From: Methanohalophilus euhalobius
GTDB lineage: Archaea; Halobacteriota; Methanosarcinia; Methanosarcinales; Methanosarcinaceae
Reading direction: 5' to 3'
Assembly (NCBI RefSeq): GCF_900215215.1
Contig: NZ_OBDR01000002.1
Location: 186,001-250,000 of the forward strand
Length of the DNA: 64,000 bases
Shown: positions 1 through 9,285 of the stretch, in pieces
How positions within the stretch are numbered: position 1 is the stretch's first letter
Layout: each line of letters starts with the position of its first letter
Program-made: the position numbers and the translations under genes
The notes under the pieces: generated by a model
Seen by the model: only the letters and a program-made list of their open reading frames with translations
The model's database searches: none
What the model was told of the DNA's origin: nothing

Positions 1-1
1 G

Positions 2-394
2 GAAGGGGAAGAGTTCATATTTGAAGGGGAAGCTCCAGAATGCGAAAAATGCAAACTCAGGAATACATGCATGAATCTGGAAAAGGGACGCAAGTATGTA
101 GTCCGGAAAGTAAGGACAAATACCCTGCACGAATGTTTTGTTCATGAACAAGGAGCATACGTGGTTGATGTTGCAAAAGCTCCGATCATTGCTGCCATTG
201 ATTCACGCAACGCTGTCCAGGGTTCCACTATCAGCTATAAGGAACCAAAATGTGACACAGATGACCAGGAATTGTACGACCTGTTCCACCCTGCAGGAAT
301 AAAAAATGGCGATAAATGTACAGTTGCAGAAGTCATGGGAAATATTGAAAGTGACCAATGCAGCGGATATAAGAAAGTCAGACTTAGGTTTTGA
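2..394 (+). CDS. UPF0179 family protein (5' end outside window)
   Basis: The reading frame is open from base 2, so the gene begins before the window; the ATG at 71 is internal. The visible part is 130 residues. Just before that Met lies a cysteine motif C-x2-C-x5-C (CEKCKLRNTC), followed by a conserved block around LEKGRKYVVRKVR. This pattern and the size fit the archaeal UPF0179 family (about 145 residues), whose function is unknown; the cysteines suggest a bound metal or Fe-S cluster (inference). A DUF2150-like gene follows 36 bp downstream on the same strand. Confidence 0.8.
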   Translation, partial: EGEEFIFEGEAPECEKCKLRNTCMNLEKGRKYVVRKVRTNTLHECFVHEQGAYVVDVAKAPIIAAIDSRNAVQGSTISYKEPKCDTDDQELYDLFHPAGIKNGDKCTVAEVMGNIESDQCSGYKKVRLRF

Positions 395-430
395 AAAATC
401 CCTATATAATTTATAATGCGAGGGGCTAGA

Positions 431-1057
431 ATGCCAGAAACTAGTGATAAACAGATATTTCATGAATTTTATACGGAAAAGCGATGGAACAACTGGCTTC
501 AAAAAGTTGGAGAAAGCAATTTCAAGCTTGAAGAATCCGGGGATACTCCCGAGAATGATAGTGCTATTTTTGTGAACATGCAGGATGATGTGATCCTGGC
601 ATGCCTGAAGGTCATAGCTACCTGCCAGCGTGGAGAAAATTCTGTAGAAGAAACCCTTGATATCCTCTCCAGTATCGAAGAAATCGTTCTGAAAAAGGTA
701 GATTCCATATCCGAAGACACCGATATGATGATCGAATCCCTTCAGAATTCTTTGCTGGCAACATTCGTCTCCTTCGAATGTTACCTGAACGGGGACTTTG
801 ATAAGGAATCAAAAATATCCGACCTCATAAAAAGTGCAGTCGAAGCCGAACATGATGAGGATTTCGAGGCCGCCCTGGGATATGTTGCAAGGATAGGTGC
901 CCTTGTACTGGATGGCAAGGAACTTCCGGGCAAAGAAATGGAAGATATGCCCTATGGAATTGTTGCCGAATGGATGGACGGAATTGATTCCATAGAAGCC
1001 GCAATGGTAGGTACTGACAGTTACAAGGAAGACGATGGAGAATACGAAGTTGTCTGA
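431..1057 (+). CDS. DUF2150-like archaeal protein
   Basis: An acidic, mostly helical protein of 208 residues with no membrane segment or signal peptide. I chose the ATG at 431 over the one at 416 because a ribosome binding site (GAGGGG, 420-425) sits just before it. The overall sequence (KRWNNWLQKV near the N-terminus, FECYLNGDF in the middle) resembles the archaeal family DUF2150, from memory only. No catalytic motif is visible. It may share a transcript with the UPF0179 gene upstream. Confidence 0.65.
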   Translation: MPETSDKQIFHEFYTEKRWNNWLQKVGESNFKLEESGDTPENDSAIFVNMQDDVILACLKVIATCQRGENSVEETLDILSSIEEIVLKKVDSISEDTDMMIESLQNSLLATFVSFECYLNGDFDKESKISDLIKSAVEAEHDEDFEAALGYVARIGALVLDGKELPGKEMEDMPYGIVAEWMDGIDSIEAAMVGTDSYKEDDGEYEVV

Positions 1058-1163
1058 ACCTCACCCTTTTTGATCCCCTCCACCCTTATTTTTAATTAAA
1101 GTTCACCCTGCAAGATCGATCCGAATTATTTTTATGTAATCACTCATTCATAGGGAGTAACAC

Positions 1164-1193
1164 AAACACCCTACGAAAGTAAGACTGGTGTTT
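1164..1193. promoter_or_regulatory. Dyad before the F430 operon
   Basis: AAACACC (1164-1170) and GGTGTTT (1187-1193) are perfect 7-bp inverted repeats with a 16-bp spacer, 40 bp before cfbA. An AT-rich TATA-like stretch (about 1124-1136) lies upstream. The two-arm layout with a long spacer could be an operator for a dimeric regulator or the stem of an RNA hairpin in the leader; sequence alone does not decide. Confidence 0.4.
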
Positions 1194-1232
1194 TAATATG
1201 CATATTACACTGACAAAAAAGAGGTATTCCAC

Positions 1233-1628
1233 ATGAGTGAAAAAATAGGAATTCTAGCAATCGGACATGGAAGCAGACTACCCTACAACAAAGAAGTAGT
1301 TACAAACATCGCCAACACCATCGCAGAAAAACACCCTGAATATGTAATCCGTACAGGTTTCATGGAAAACTGCGGCCCCTCCGTAGAAGAAGCCATGAAA
1401 GAATTCGAGGGAACCGGAGTTACCAGGATTGCAGCAGTTCCCGTATTCCTCGCATCCGGCGTACACATCACCGAAGATATTCCTGAGATTCTCAAACTCG
1501 ACCCCCAAACAAACGAAGGAAAATTTGAGGTCGATGGCAATGAAGTTCCCGTTGTTTACGGAAAACCCCTCGGTAACCACGAAATGCTTGCAGACCTTGT
1601 CTTTGAAAGGGCAAAGGAAGTAATCTGA
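1233..1628 (+). CDS. cfbA: Sirohydrochlorin nickel/cobalt chelatase CfbA
   Basis: First enzyme of coenzyme F430 synthesis: it inserts Ni2+ into sirohydrochlorin (the family can also insert Co2+). The 131-residue length matches the short, homodimeric CbiX-S/CfbA type. The metal-binding histidines are visible in AIGHGSR near the N-terminus and in [13 protein letters not shown] around residue 75. The start ATG has a ribosome binding site (GAGGT, 1221-1225). It heads a five-gene cluster with cfbE, cfbD, cfbC and cfbB, all on the plus strand with short gaps. That context favours the nickel pathway over cobalamin synthesis. Confidence 0.93.
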   Translation: MSEKIGILAIGHGSRLPYNKEVVTNIANTIAEKHPEYVIRTGFMENCGPSVEEAMKEFEGTGVTRIAAVPVFLASGVHITEDIPEILKLDPQTNEGKFEVDGNEVPVVYGKPLGNHEMLADLVFERAKEVI

Positions 1629-1646
1629 AATAATTTATGAGACCAC

Positions 1647-2981
1647 ATGACAGCAGGACAGAGACATTTCATAGTGCTTGACCTGAATCACGGTGGCCTG
1701 TTGATAAGCAGTAAACTTGCAGGCCACGGATACAGCGTAACCGCAGTGGATGTTTACGGCACACTCCCCCCAAAAAAAATCTCTGACCTGCCTGCTGGAG
1801 TAGAGGTGGTTAGCAAGCCACCTCTGCCGGACAAAAACGCTATTATAATCACACCTGTCCATCTGGACCCCAACTATCCTGTTCTTACAAAAGCCAGATC
1901 GCAGGGAAATACCATCTATTCTCACCATTACATCACCGGCTGGATACTGCGTGAGGAGGGTATCTTCAGTCAAGCAAAAGTAATCGAGATCACCGGGGTT
2001 AAAGCCAAGACCAGTACTGCAACCCTTCTGGCCAGGATACTTTCCTTTAAGGAAGAAGTCATACTACATACAACCCGGGGCATAGAATACCTATCAGAAA
2101 ACCAACACATCATGCTCCATAAAGGTCTCAGTATAACTCCCGCAAGCATACTTGAAGTTGTTAATATTGTCAGAGAGCAGGAAATTGAGCCATCGGTTTA
2201 TGTGCTGGAAGAATCCCTGGGCACAACTGGCATGGGTGAAATGGGCATACTCACAACCCTCAGCCCTGACTACAGGATTGCTTCAAACAGCAAATGGGCA
2301 AGTGAAGCCAAATGGAAGATTATGCAACATCCTGTTGTGATAATGAATCATCAGGACACCAGCCTCATAGAAAATAACACAAAGACTGAGATCATAACAT
2401 TTGCTAACGGCAATCAAAACGCCGATCTTATCAGCAGAATATCCAAAGAAACTATCAGTATTACTTATGATGAAAAAAACATCGACTGCAAACTCCAACC
2501 CGGTTATAATCCTGAAGAATATGCAATTGCTTTTGCCGCCAGCGCATGTGCCGGCCTGCGGGCAGGAGCAGACCCGCACGACATCCAGAGAACCTTTGAA
2601 GGATTTAGTGGTTTAGAAGGAAGAATGCAACGGGTGGAGTTTCAACAAAGGAGACTCATTGATAACTCCAGTTCGGGATTGGATATTGATTCAGCAAGAT
2701 CGGCCATTGAGATGGGACTGAATAAATCTGCAAAAAACGTGCTGATTATCGGAGAACATGCCGCACAGGTATGCGAAGGCTTTGCTCCGGAAAACGTCCA
2801 GATCCTGCTTTCAGAATACAGACAGTTCCTTGACCATGTGATCCTGATAGGCAAACGCATGGAAAACTTAAGTTCACAGGATATCATTCACAGGAAAAAC
2901 CTGCAGGAAGGCCTGGAAAGTGCCCTTTCGTTAACCGACAGCGGCGACACCATTATATCCTGCGTTAAATGTTTCAGGTAA
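1647..2981 (+). CDS. cfbE: Coenzyme F430 synthase CfbE (Mur ligase-like)
   Basis: A 444-residue Mur-ligase-like protein. In the F430 pathway CfbE uses ATP to close the six-membered carbocyclic ring on seco-F430, the last step. The N-terminal part has a Rossmann-like segment ([11 protein letters not shown]). An ATP-binding loop appears around residue 116 as [10 protein letters not shown], a variant of the Mur GTNGKT loop that keeps the Lys-Thr pair. A Mur C-terminal domain begins near [11 protein letters not shown] (about residue 320), with [17 protein letters not shown] after it. The gene ends 14 bp before the cfbD start chosen here. Confidence 0.9.
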   Translation: MTAGQRHFIVLDLNHGGLLISSKLAGHGYSVTAVDVYGTLPPKKISDLPAGVEVVSKPPLPDKNAIIITPVHLDPNYPVLTKARSQGNTIYSHHYITGWILREEGIFSQAKVIEITGVKAKTSTATLLARILSFKEEVILHTTRGIEYLSENQHIMLHKGLSITPASILEVVNIVREQEIEPSVYVLEESLGTTGMGEMGILTTLSPDYRIASNSKWASEAKWKIMQHPVVIMNHQDTSLIENNTKTEIITFANGNQNADLISRISKETISITYDEKNIDCKLQPGYNPEEYAIAFAASACAGLRAGADPHDIQRTFEGFSGLEGRMQRVEFQQRRLIDNSSSGLDIDSARSAIEMGLNKSAKNVLIIGEHAAQVCEGFAPENVQILLSEYRQFLDHVILIGKRMENLSSQDIIHRKNLQEGLESALSLTDSGDTIISCVKCFR

Positions 2982-2995
2982 AAAAGAGGAGAAAA

Positions 2996-4105
2996 ATGCA
3001 GCAGAAGAACCTTTCTATCATGCATCCCCGCCCGAGTTCCATAGTCGCGGCGCTGTACACTTTGAGAGACCTTAATGTTGAAGTCGCAATCCTCCACGGG
3101 CCACCGGGTTGTTCTTTCAAGCATGCAAGATTGCTGGAAGAGGACGGGATCCGGGTTGTGACCACTGCCCTGGACGAAAACGGTTTCGTGTTCGGAGGAC
3201 ATGACCGACTTGTGGATATGTTACAGAAAGTAGAGGAAAGGTTCAGCCCGAAACGCATCGGTGTCGTCGGGACATGTGTGAGCATGATAATCGGCGAGGA
3301 ACTCCATGAAGCGGTCATGGAAGCAAATCTGGATGCCCCTGTAATCGAAGTAGAGGTCCATGCCGGCTACAATGATAACACCAAAGGAGTATTGTTTGCC
3401 CTGGAATCCGCCCTTGATGTAGGAATAATCGACAGGCAGGAATTTGAAAGACAGCAACATCTTCTCAATGAAGCCACAAATGTCGAAAAAAAATATGGAG
3501 CAGCAAGCAAAGAGTATCTTGAACCATCCCGCGGTGATGTAAAATATACTGTGGCAAAAAGAGTCATAGAAATGCTCAAAGCAGGCAAGAAAGGAATCTG
3601 CATCCTCAATGCCAAAAAAGAGACCGCCTACATGTTTGCTGATATAACGATGGCCCTGCATGAAGTGGCCGTAAAACTCGGTGTTGAGGACAACATTGTC
3701 AATTTCGCAAATCTTGATACGGAGCTTGGGTTACCCCGGGTACGCCAGCATGCAGAACATATTCTTGCAGACATGCATGATAACGTAAAAATAGATGAAA
3801 TAATAGGCGGACTGGATGAATATCCCATTGCAGGCCAGCAGGTCAGGCAACTTATAAAATCAAAATACAAAGATTTCGATTTTGCCGTGATCGCCGGTGT
3901 ACCCCATGCAATACCAATGGAAGCGCTTGAAGGCATGGAACTTATATCTATCACTAATGGACCCAGACAGGTTCATCCCCTGAAAGATATGGGGCATAAA
4001 CATGTGCTTGTGGAGATAGACCTCCATCCAAAAACACTGGGTGTGACAAATATTGTGGAATCTGAATTCGGAGCCACATTAAGGCAACTTGCCAGGGAGG
4101 AGTGA
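2996..4105 (+). CDS. cfbD: Ni-sirohydrochlorin a,c-diamide reductive cyclase, catalytic subunit CfbD
   Basis: A NifD-like protein that, with the reductase CfbC, performs the six-electron reduction and gamma-lactam ring formation giving seco-F430. I start it at ATG 2996 (369 residues) because the purine-rich site GAGGAGA lies just before it and family proteins begin near the [13 protein letters not shown] segment; an earlier ATG at 2969 would overlap cfbE. Cysteine-containing loops typical of nitrogenase-like cluster binding are visible: GPPGCSF (about residue 40) and [13 protein letters not shown] (about residue 95). cfbC follows directly. Confidence 0.92.
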   Translation: MQQKNLSIMHPRPSSIVAALYTLRDLNVEVAILHGPPGCSFKHARLLEEDGIRVVTTALDENGFVFGGHDRLVDMLQKVEERFSPKRIGVVGTCVSMIIGEELHEAVMEANLDAPVIEVEVHAGYNDNTKGVLFALESALDVGIIDRQEFERQQHLLNEATNVEKKYGAASKEYLEPSRGDVKYTVAKRVIEMLKAGKKGICILNAKKETAYMFADITMALHEVAVKLGVEDNIVNFANLDTELGLPRVRQHAEHILADMHDNVKIDEIIGGLDEYPIAGQQVRQLIKSKYKDFDFAVIAGVPHAIPMEALEGMELISITNGPRQVHPLKDMGHKHVLVEIDLHPKTLGVTNIVESEFGATLRQLAREE

Positions 4106-4106
4106 A

Positions 4107-4904
4107 ATGAATCCACAGAAAAGGATTGCAATCTACGGTAAAGGCGGCATCGGGAAATCAAGTACTGCATCCAATGTAGCCGCTGCGTGTGCCGATGAGG
4201 GCTATAATGTCATGATCATCGGATGTGACCCCAAGAGCGATTCATCCATAACCCTCCTGGGAGGAAAACGTATCCCCACTATCCTGGATCTACTCAGGGA
4301 GGGTATGGAAATAGAAGAGGAAGACGACGTGGTTTTTGAGGGATACAAGGGAGTGAAGTGTGTAGAGGTCGGTGGACCTGAACCGGGTATAGGTTGTGCC
4401 GGCAGGGGAATCATTGTTGCAATCCAGAAACTCAAGAAGATATCCGAATCCATGAAAGAAATGGACCTTATCATTTATGATGTGCCCGGGGATATCGTAT
4501 GTGGCGGATTTGTCGCCCCGATCAGGAAAGGACTGGTCAATGAGGCCTATGTCCTTACATCCGGGGAATACATGCCCCTGTATGCAGCCAACAACATTTG
4601 CAAGGGATTGTCCCGTATAAATACGAAACTTAGCGGTGTAATCTGCAACTCACGCAGTGTCAGTCGGGAAGAGGAGATAGTTAGCAGATTTGCAAATGAA
4701 ATTGGAAGTGACCTGGTGGCCTTTATACCAAAGGAGCAGATCGTTCAGGACTGCGAAAGGGATGGCTATTCCGTGCTTGAAAAGGCGGGAGAGACACCTA
4801 TTGCCGAAGTGTATCGCAGCCTTGCAAGAAATATAATGGCCAGCGATTGTGCGGTCGATCCCGGGGCACTGACAGATGAGCGGCTCAGGGAACTTACCCG
4901 GTAA
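4107..4904 (+). CDS. cfbC: Ni-sirohydrochlorin a,c-diamide reductive cyclase, reductase component CfbC
   Basis: A NifH-like ATPase (265 residues) that passes electrons from a [4Fe-4S] cluster to CfbD. The Walker A loop [10 protein letters not shown] is at the N-terminus, and the two cluster-ligating cysteines of the NifH family are in GIGCAGRGI and PGDIVCGGF. The ATG at 4107 is preferred: GGGAGGAG precedes it, whereas the TTG at 4089 lies inside cfbD. The gene abuts cfbD (stop at 4103-4105), which suggests coupled synthesis of the two subunits. Confidence 0.93.
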   Translation: MNPQKRIAIYGKGGIGKSSTASNVAAACADEGYNVMIIGCDPKSDSSITLLGGKRIPTILDLLREGMEIEEEDDVVFEGYKGVKCVEVGGPEPGIGCAGRGIIVAIQKLKKISESMKEMDLIIYDVPGDIVCGGFVAPIRKGLVNEAYVLTSGEYMPLYAANNICKGLSRINTKLSGVICNSRSVSREEEIVSRFANEIGSDLVAFIPKEQIVQDCERDGYSVLEKAGETPIAEVYRSLARNIMASDCAVDPGALTDERLRELTR

Positions 4905-4912
4905 GGAATTGT

Positions 4913-6358
4913 ATGTCCGATCAAAATCTTATGGAGATGCCCCGTCTGCTGATATCCGCAGATCGTTCTTCTTCCGGTAAAACAACAATTGTTGCCGGAA
5001 TGCTGGCAGCCCTTACTGCAAGGGGATACAGGGTACAGCCTTTCAAGGTCGGCCTGGACTACATCGATCCGAGTTATCATTCTGAAATCACTGGTCGTAA
5101 TGCCCGCAATATTGACGGCTACCTCATGGATGAGGAAGGAATTCGTGATGTGTTCACCCATGGATGTGAAACTGACAAGAAGGCAGATGTTGCCATCATC
5201 GAAGGCGTAAGGGGTCTCTATGAAGGCTTTGATAGTTTCACCGACACTGGAAGTACTGCCCAGATAGCAAAAATACTCAAATGTCCGGTAGTGCTGATAA
5301 TCAATGCCCGCAGTATCACACGTTCAGCCGCAGCCCTTGTAAAAGGTTACACCTCTTTTGATGAAAATATAAACATTGCAGGAGTAATCCTGAATAATAT
5401 CGGAAATCCCCGCCATGCAAAAAAGGCCAGTGAAGCCATTGAGCACTACACCGGGATTCCCGTACTTGGAACCATCCGCAGGGATAATGCAATGCAGATA
5501 TCCATGCGCCACCTCGGACTGATTCCGGCTCTTGAAGGACGCAGACGTATCAGTGACCTGGACCAACGAATCGGAACTATCCGGGACAGGGTGGACGAGG
5601 GGGTGGATATTGCAGAGATACTTAAAATTGCAAACTCTGCAGAACCTGTCGAAAAACCTCCAAGGAGCATGTTCACATCCCGTGACATAAACGGAAAAAG
5701 GCCTAAAATCGGTGTGGCACTTGACGAGGCATTCAATTTTTATTATTATGATAACATCGAATTGCTCCAGCTGGCAGGTGCAGACCTGGAATATTTCAGC
5801 CCGGTCCATGATGGTAAGTTACCGGATGTTGATGGATTGTATATCGGAGGAGGATATCCCGAACTTTTTGCCCCCCAGCTTCAGGACAATGAATCCCTGC
5901 GCCGGGAGATTCGGGAAGCATCCAGATCAGGAATGCCCATTTATGCAGAATGTGGTGGGCTTATGTACCTGACAGAGAAACTCACCACCGGCGTAAAAGG
6001 AAAAGGCACATACCATATGGCAGAAATGCCCGAAGCCACAACCGAAATGGTGGGAGCATTACCCGGCCACACCCTTATGGGACATACACGTGTGGTTAGT
6101 TACAATAACGGTCAAATCGTAAAGGATGCGATCATAGGCAAAAAGGGTAATACATTCAGGGGCCATGAATTCCACCACTCCGAGATAAGGGAAATCCCGG
6201 ATAGCACGGATTTTGCCATTAAACTTTCCCGGGGCATCGGAATCAAAGGTGAATGGGACGGGATGACAGTAGAAAATACACTGGGATCCTATGCACATCT
6301 GGAAGGCGTTTCCTACCGTGAATTTGCCAGGTCCTTTGTGGATTCTATACTGAAGTAA
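4913..6358 (+). CDS. cfbB: Ni-sirohydrochlorin a,c-diamide synthase CfbB
   Basis: Amidates the a and c acetate side chains of Ni-sirohydrochlorin with glutamine and ATP. The 481-residue protein has the CobB/CbiA layout: an N-terminal dethiobiotin-synthetase-like ATPase with P-loop ADRSSSGKTT (about residue 20), then a C-terminal class I glutamine amidotransferase domain with YIGGGYPE and the nucleophile-bearing AECGGLMYL (about residue 345). Family members also serve cobyrinate synthesis; placement beside cfbA, C, D and E assigns it to F430. The gene starts 8 bp after cfbC. Confidence 0.92.
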   Translation: MSDQNLMEMPRLLISADRSSSGKTTIVAGMLAALTARGYRVQPFKVGLDYIDPSYHSEITGRNARNIDGYLMDEEGIRDVFTHGCETDKKADVAIIEGVRGLYEGFDSFTDTGSTAQIAKILKCPVVLIINARSITRSAAALVKGYTSFDENINIAGVILNNIGNPRHAKKASEAIEHYTGIPVLGTIRRDNAMQISMRHLGLIPALEGRRRISDLDQRIGTIRDRVDEGVDIAEILKIANSAEPVEKPPRSMFTSRDINGKRPKIGVALDEAFNFYYYDNIELLQLAGADLEYFSPVHDGKLPDVDGLYIGGGYPELFAPQLQDNESLRREIREASRSGMPIYAECGGLMYLTEKLTTGVKGKGTYHMAEMPEATTEMVGALPGHTLMGHTRVVSYNNGQIVKDAIIGKKGNTFRGHEFHHSEIREIPDSTDFAIKLSRGIGIKGEWDGMTVENTLGSYAHLEGVSYREFARSFVDSILK

Positions 6359-6366
6359 AACCAACC

Positions 6367-6374
6367 TATAAATA
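6367..6374 (+). promoter_or_regulatory. TATA box for endA
   Basis: TATAAATA lies 23 bp before the GTG start of endA and 8 bp after cfbB. At that spacing transcription would start at or next to the start codon, so endA could have a leaderless message of its own in addition to read-through from the F430 operon. Confidence 0.5.
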
Positions 6375-6389
6375 AAAGCGAATCTCATT

Positions 6390-7478
6390 GTGCCATCGCT
6401 ATTTACTGTTTACCGGGTGCTCGGCTTGATTGGAAAATTGAAAGAAGACAGGGTTGTTGCCGGCAAAGAGGCAATTGAAGAGATATATGAAACCAGTTAT
6501 TACGGCAGGCCCAAAAAAGACAATTTAATACTCACCCTGGTTGAAGCAGCACACCTGCTTTACCGTGAGAAACTCGAAATTGAAAGTGAAGGCAAATCAC
6601 TTGGATTTGAAGAGTATTTCAAGAGTGCATCCCTGTTAAACCCAAATTTTGAACTCAAATATATTGTGTATAAGGACCTTCGAGAGCGTGGGTTTTACGT
6701 TCAGCCGGGAGTTGCGGATTTCAGAGTATATCCACGGGGTGGCAAACCCGGAAAATCCTCATCCAGAAGTTATGTGTATGTTCATTCGGAAAGAGTTGCC
6801 CTTCCTCTGTCCGTTCTTTTGAAAAATCTGGAATCAGCATGTAACGTGCACAAACAGCTCATAATTGCAGTTGTGGACGAGGAAAGCGACATTACCTATT
6901 ATGAAGTGCAGGAATCAGACCCTGCAGGTAATATGGAACAGCTGTATCCTTCACTGCATACTCCTGCAACTATGCTTGAGGATCGTGTCATTGTCTGGAA
7001 CAGCGAGGCTTCCGGTAAACTGTACGAAAATGGTTTTTATGGAAAACCCCTGGATCAAAAAAGGCTACAACTGTCCCTTGTAGAGGGGGCTTTCCTGCTA
7101 AAGAACAACATAATTGAAGTAACCACACGAAAGGATGACAACAAACTCAATTTTGATGAATTCTGCGAAAGGGCCGCGCATATCGAGCCTCTTTTCCAGA
7201 GGAAATACAGGGTATATGAAGATCTCAGGACCCGAAAACTCGTACCTAAAACCGGATTCAAGTTCGGTACACATTTCAGGGTCTACAGTGAAGTGAAGTC
7301 CCCATCAGAGATTGCCCACTCCGAATACCTGGCCCATTCGATTGGTACACAGCATGAATTTTCCCTGCCGGTTATGTCAAGGGCAATCAGGCTGGCCAAC
7401 AGTGTGCGTAAAAAAATGCTCTTTGCAATAGAAGCCGATGAAATACGTCATATTGATATTACACGTGTGAAAATGTAA
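6390..7478 (+). CDS. endA: tRNA-splicing endonuclease EndA (tandem-repeat type)
   Basis: Cuts introns out of pre-tRNAs at bulge-helix-bulge motifs. The 362-residue protein is two EndA-like repeats in a row (compare YETSYYGRPKKDNLILTLVE near residue 30 with YENGFYGKPLDQKRLQLSLV near 215), the type that works as a homodimer. The C-terminal copy keeps the catalytic layout: KFGTHFRVY with its His and Tyr, and a Lys in the final helix (VRKKMLFAI). The N-terminal copy has PGVADFRVY without the His, so it looks structural. The start is GTG at 6390, with a TATA box just upstream. Confidence 0.88.
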   Translation: MPSLFTVYRVLGLIGKLKEDRVVAGKEAIEEIYETSYYGRPKKDNLILTLVEAAHLLYREKLEIESEGKSLGFEEYFKSASLLNPNFELKYIVYKDLRERGFYVQPGVADFRVYPRGGKPGKSSSRSYVYVHSERVALPLSVLLKNLESACNVHKQLIIAVVDEESDITYYEVQESDPAGNMEQLYPSLHTPATMLEDRVIVWNSEASGKLYENGFYGKPLDQKRLQLSLVEGAFLLKNNIIEVTTRKDDNKLNFDEFCERAAHIEPLFQRKYRVYEDLRTRKLVPKTGFKFGTHFRVYSEVKSPSEIAHSEYLAHSIGTQHEFSLPVMSRAIRLANSVRKKMLFAIEADEIRHIDITRVKM

Positions 7479-7552
7479 AGACCCAAAAACACAGGCAAAT
7501 AAAAAAGACGAGCTTATTTCAATCCCGGGAACAACTCAAGCGAAGGTATAAG

Positions 7553-8566
7553 ATGAGAAATGAAAAGGATACAAAAATAGCAATCGCCCTGCTTTTTATA
7601 GCAATACTTGCAGTTGCAATTACCTATGCCCTGTATCCCTATATTGAAGCTTTTTTTGCTGCCCTGATTATTTATGTAATAATGAAACCCGCGCATGATT
7701 TGCTGACAAAAAGGCTGAAAATCAATAACCGGGCTGCCTCCATTGTATTGATCGTGCTATCCATTGTAATTATAATAATTCCCCTGTACTACCTGATAAT
7801 CCTTCTATCCCAGCAGGTAGGGCAGGTGCTGGAAATTGTAACAGTAAATATGGATATTATCTACGGGGATTTACAAAAAATAAATGAACTGGTTCCGGCT
7901 CTGGACCTGGAACAGAAAGCATCGGATCTCGTCACAACAATTGGGGGATTCGTAAGCCAGCTTGTGCTGGAAACCATTCAGAACCTGGGAAACCAGCTTA
8001 TCGGCCTGATTATAATGGTTTTCCTGTTGTACTACCTGTTTACCACGGATGATAAGACACTTAAGGACCTGACTTCCAATATAATCCCTTTCAGTGACAG
8101 CAACAAGGATAAATTGATTGGGGAAATGAAGAATATCATCCATTCCACAATAATAGCCACTTTCTTCATAGCAGCCGTGCAGGGCGGATTACTTGCATTC
8201 ACCTTTTATCTGCTTGACATCCAGGGAGCAATACTATGGGGATTCGTCACACTGATTCTTTCAATAATGCCTGTTGTAGGTGCCCCTCTTGTATGGGGCC
8301 CGGCAATTATTTTCAAAGTAATCGAAGGAGATTTGTTTGCTGCAGGTGTCATTTTTATAGCAGGAATGGTAATCAGCAACATAGATAATTTCCTGCGTCC
8401 TTATATTCAGGATAAGGTAGGTGCAATCCATCCCTTTGTTTCCCTGTTGGGAATTTTCATAGGAATATACCTATTCGGACTGGTTGGTATCGTAGTTGGG
8501 CCACTGGTTCTTTCTTCCTTCCTGCTGATGTTAAGAATGTTCTATGAGGATTACATCAAAACCTGA
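7553..8566 (+). CDS. AI-2E family transporter (PerM/TerC-like permease)
   Basis: A 337-residue integral membrane protein with about eight hydrophobic segments, two near the N-terminus (IAIALLFIAILAVAITYAL, then FFAALIIYVIMKP) and the rest in the C-terminal half. The C-terminal signature VGAIHPFVSLLGIFIGIYLF is typical of the AI-2E transporter family. Substrates are unknown for most members; some export autoinducer-2 and others act as sodium/proton antiporters, which would suit a halophile (inference). The neighbours give no clue to its role. Confidence 0.82.
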   Translation: MRNEKDTKIAIALLFIAILAVAITYALYPYIEAFFAALIIYVIMKPAHDLLTKRLKINNRAASIVLIVLSIVIIIIPLYYLIILLSQQVGQVLEIVTVNMDIIYGDLQKINELVPALDLEQKASDLVTTIGGFVSQLVLETIQNLGNQLIGLIIMVFLLYYLFTTDDKTLKDLTSNIIPFSDSNKDKLIGEMKNIIHSTIIATFFIAAVQGGLLAFTFYLLDIQGAILWGFVTLILSIMPVVGAPLVWGPAIIFKVIEGDLFAAGVIFIAGMVISNIDNFLRPYIQDKVGAIHPFVSLLGIFIGIYLFGLVGIVVGPLVLSSFLLMLRMFYEDYIKT

Positions 8567-8569
8567 TAT

Positions 8570-9229
8570 TCAATAACTGTTGACTTTTTTCCTGATGCCC
8601 CTGAACATCTGTCCTACCACATATTGAGGAGGTGTCAACTTACCCCCGGGTTTTACACGCCCTGCTTTTATCGCAGAGAGGACGGAATCCACCGATTCAT
8701 CCTCTACATCGATGTCAGTATAGGACCTGCCAACCATACATGGCTCATGAGCATCACTGCCTCCTACTTGCGGCAATCCCAGCCTTTCGGCAACTATCTT
8801 TGCCCTTGTATTGGCATAAGGGGTTAAACAACGAGAATTGAAAACTTCAACTGCATCCACATCCAGACCTTTCAGATGCCCGATCCCATGAGAGGTTTTT
8901 TTGTAGGGATGAGGTATGATTACAACCGCTCCCAGTTTACGTGCAGATTCAATCGTGGAAAATACATCCATTCCCGCAGGCACACTTTCCGATGCACCCA
9001 GCACAAGCACATGGCCTTCAACAGAACTTACTTCCTGCCCGGGGATTACCAGTATATCCGAAGCAATTTCTAAAGCCCGTCGTGCACAGGTAAAACCACC
9101 TTCAACACTGTCATGATCACATATAGCAACCCCATCCATCCCGTTTTTTTTAGCCCATTTTAGGATGGAATCAAATTGAGAATCACTATCTTTTGAAAAA
9201 CAGGAGTGCACATGCAGATCGATCAACAT
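8570..9229 (-). CDS. PHP domain phosphoesterase
   Basis: A 219-residue polymerase-and-histidinol-phosphatase domain protein. Metal-binding motifs run in order: DLHVHSCFSKDS at the N-terminus, AICDHDSVEGG (about residue 37), an Ile-Pro-His-Pro stretch (VVIIPHPYKK), and GGSDAHEP near the C-terminus. The set matches YciV/TrpH-like 5'-3' exonuclease or nucleoside-bisphosphate phosphatase proteins; the substrate cannot be told. I chose ATG 9229 over ATG 9247 because a TATA box about 27 bp upstream would place the transcript start at this codon. Confidence 0.85.
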   Translation of the reverse strand: MLIDLHVHSCFSKDSDSQFDSILKWAKKNGMDGVAICDHDSVEGGFTCARRALEIASDILVIPGQEVSSVEGHVLVLGASESVPAGMDVFSTIESARKLGAVVIIPHPYKKTSHGIGHLKGLDVDAVEVFNSRCLTPYANTRAKIVAERLGLPQVGGSDAHEPCMVGRSYTDIDVEDESVDSVLSAIKAGRVKPGGKLTPPQYVVGQMFRGIRKKVNSY

Positions 9230-9252
9230 ATAGTAAAGGCTATGCAATTTGA

Positions 9253-9262
9253 ATTTATAAAT
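9253..9262 (-). promoter_or_regulatory. TATA box for the PHP gene
   Basis: ATTTATAAAT, about 27 bp upstream of ATG 9229 on the minus strand, is a good archaeal TATA box and implies a leaderless message. Confidence 0.5.
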
Positions 9263-9285
9263 CTTTGGAGGTGGTTTCAGCCGTA

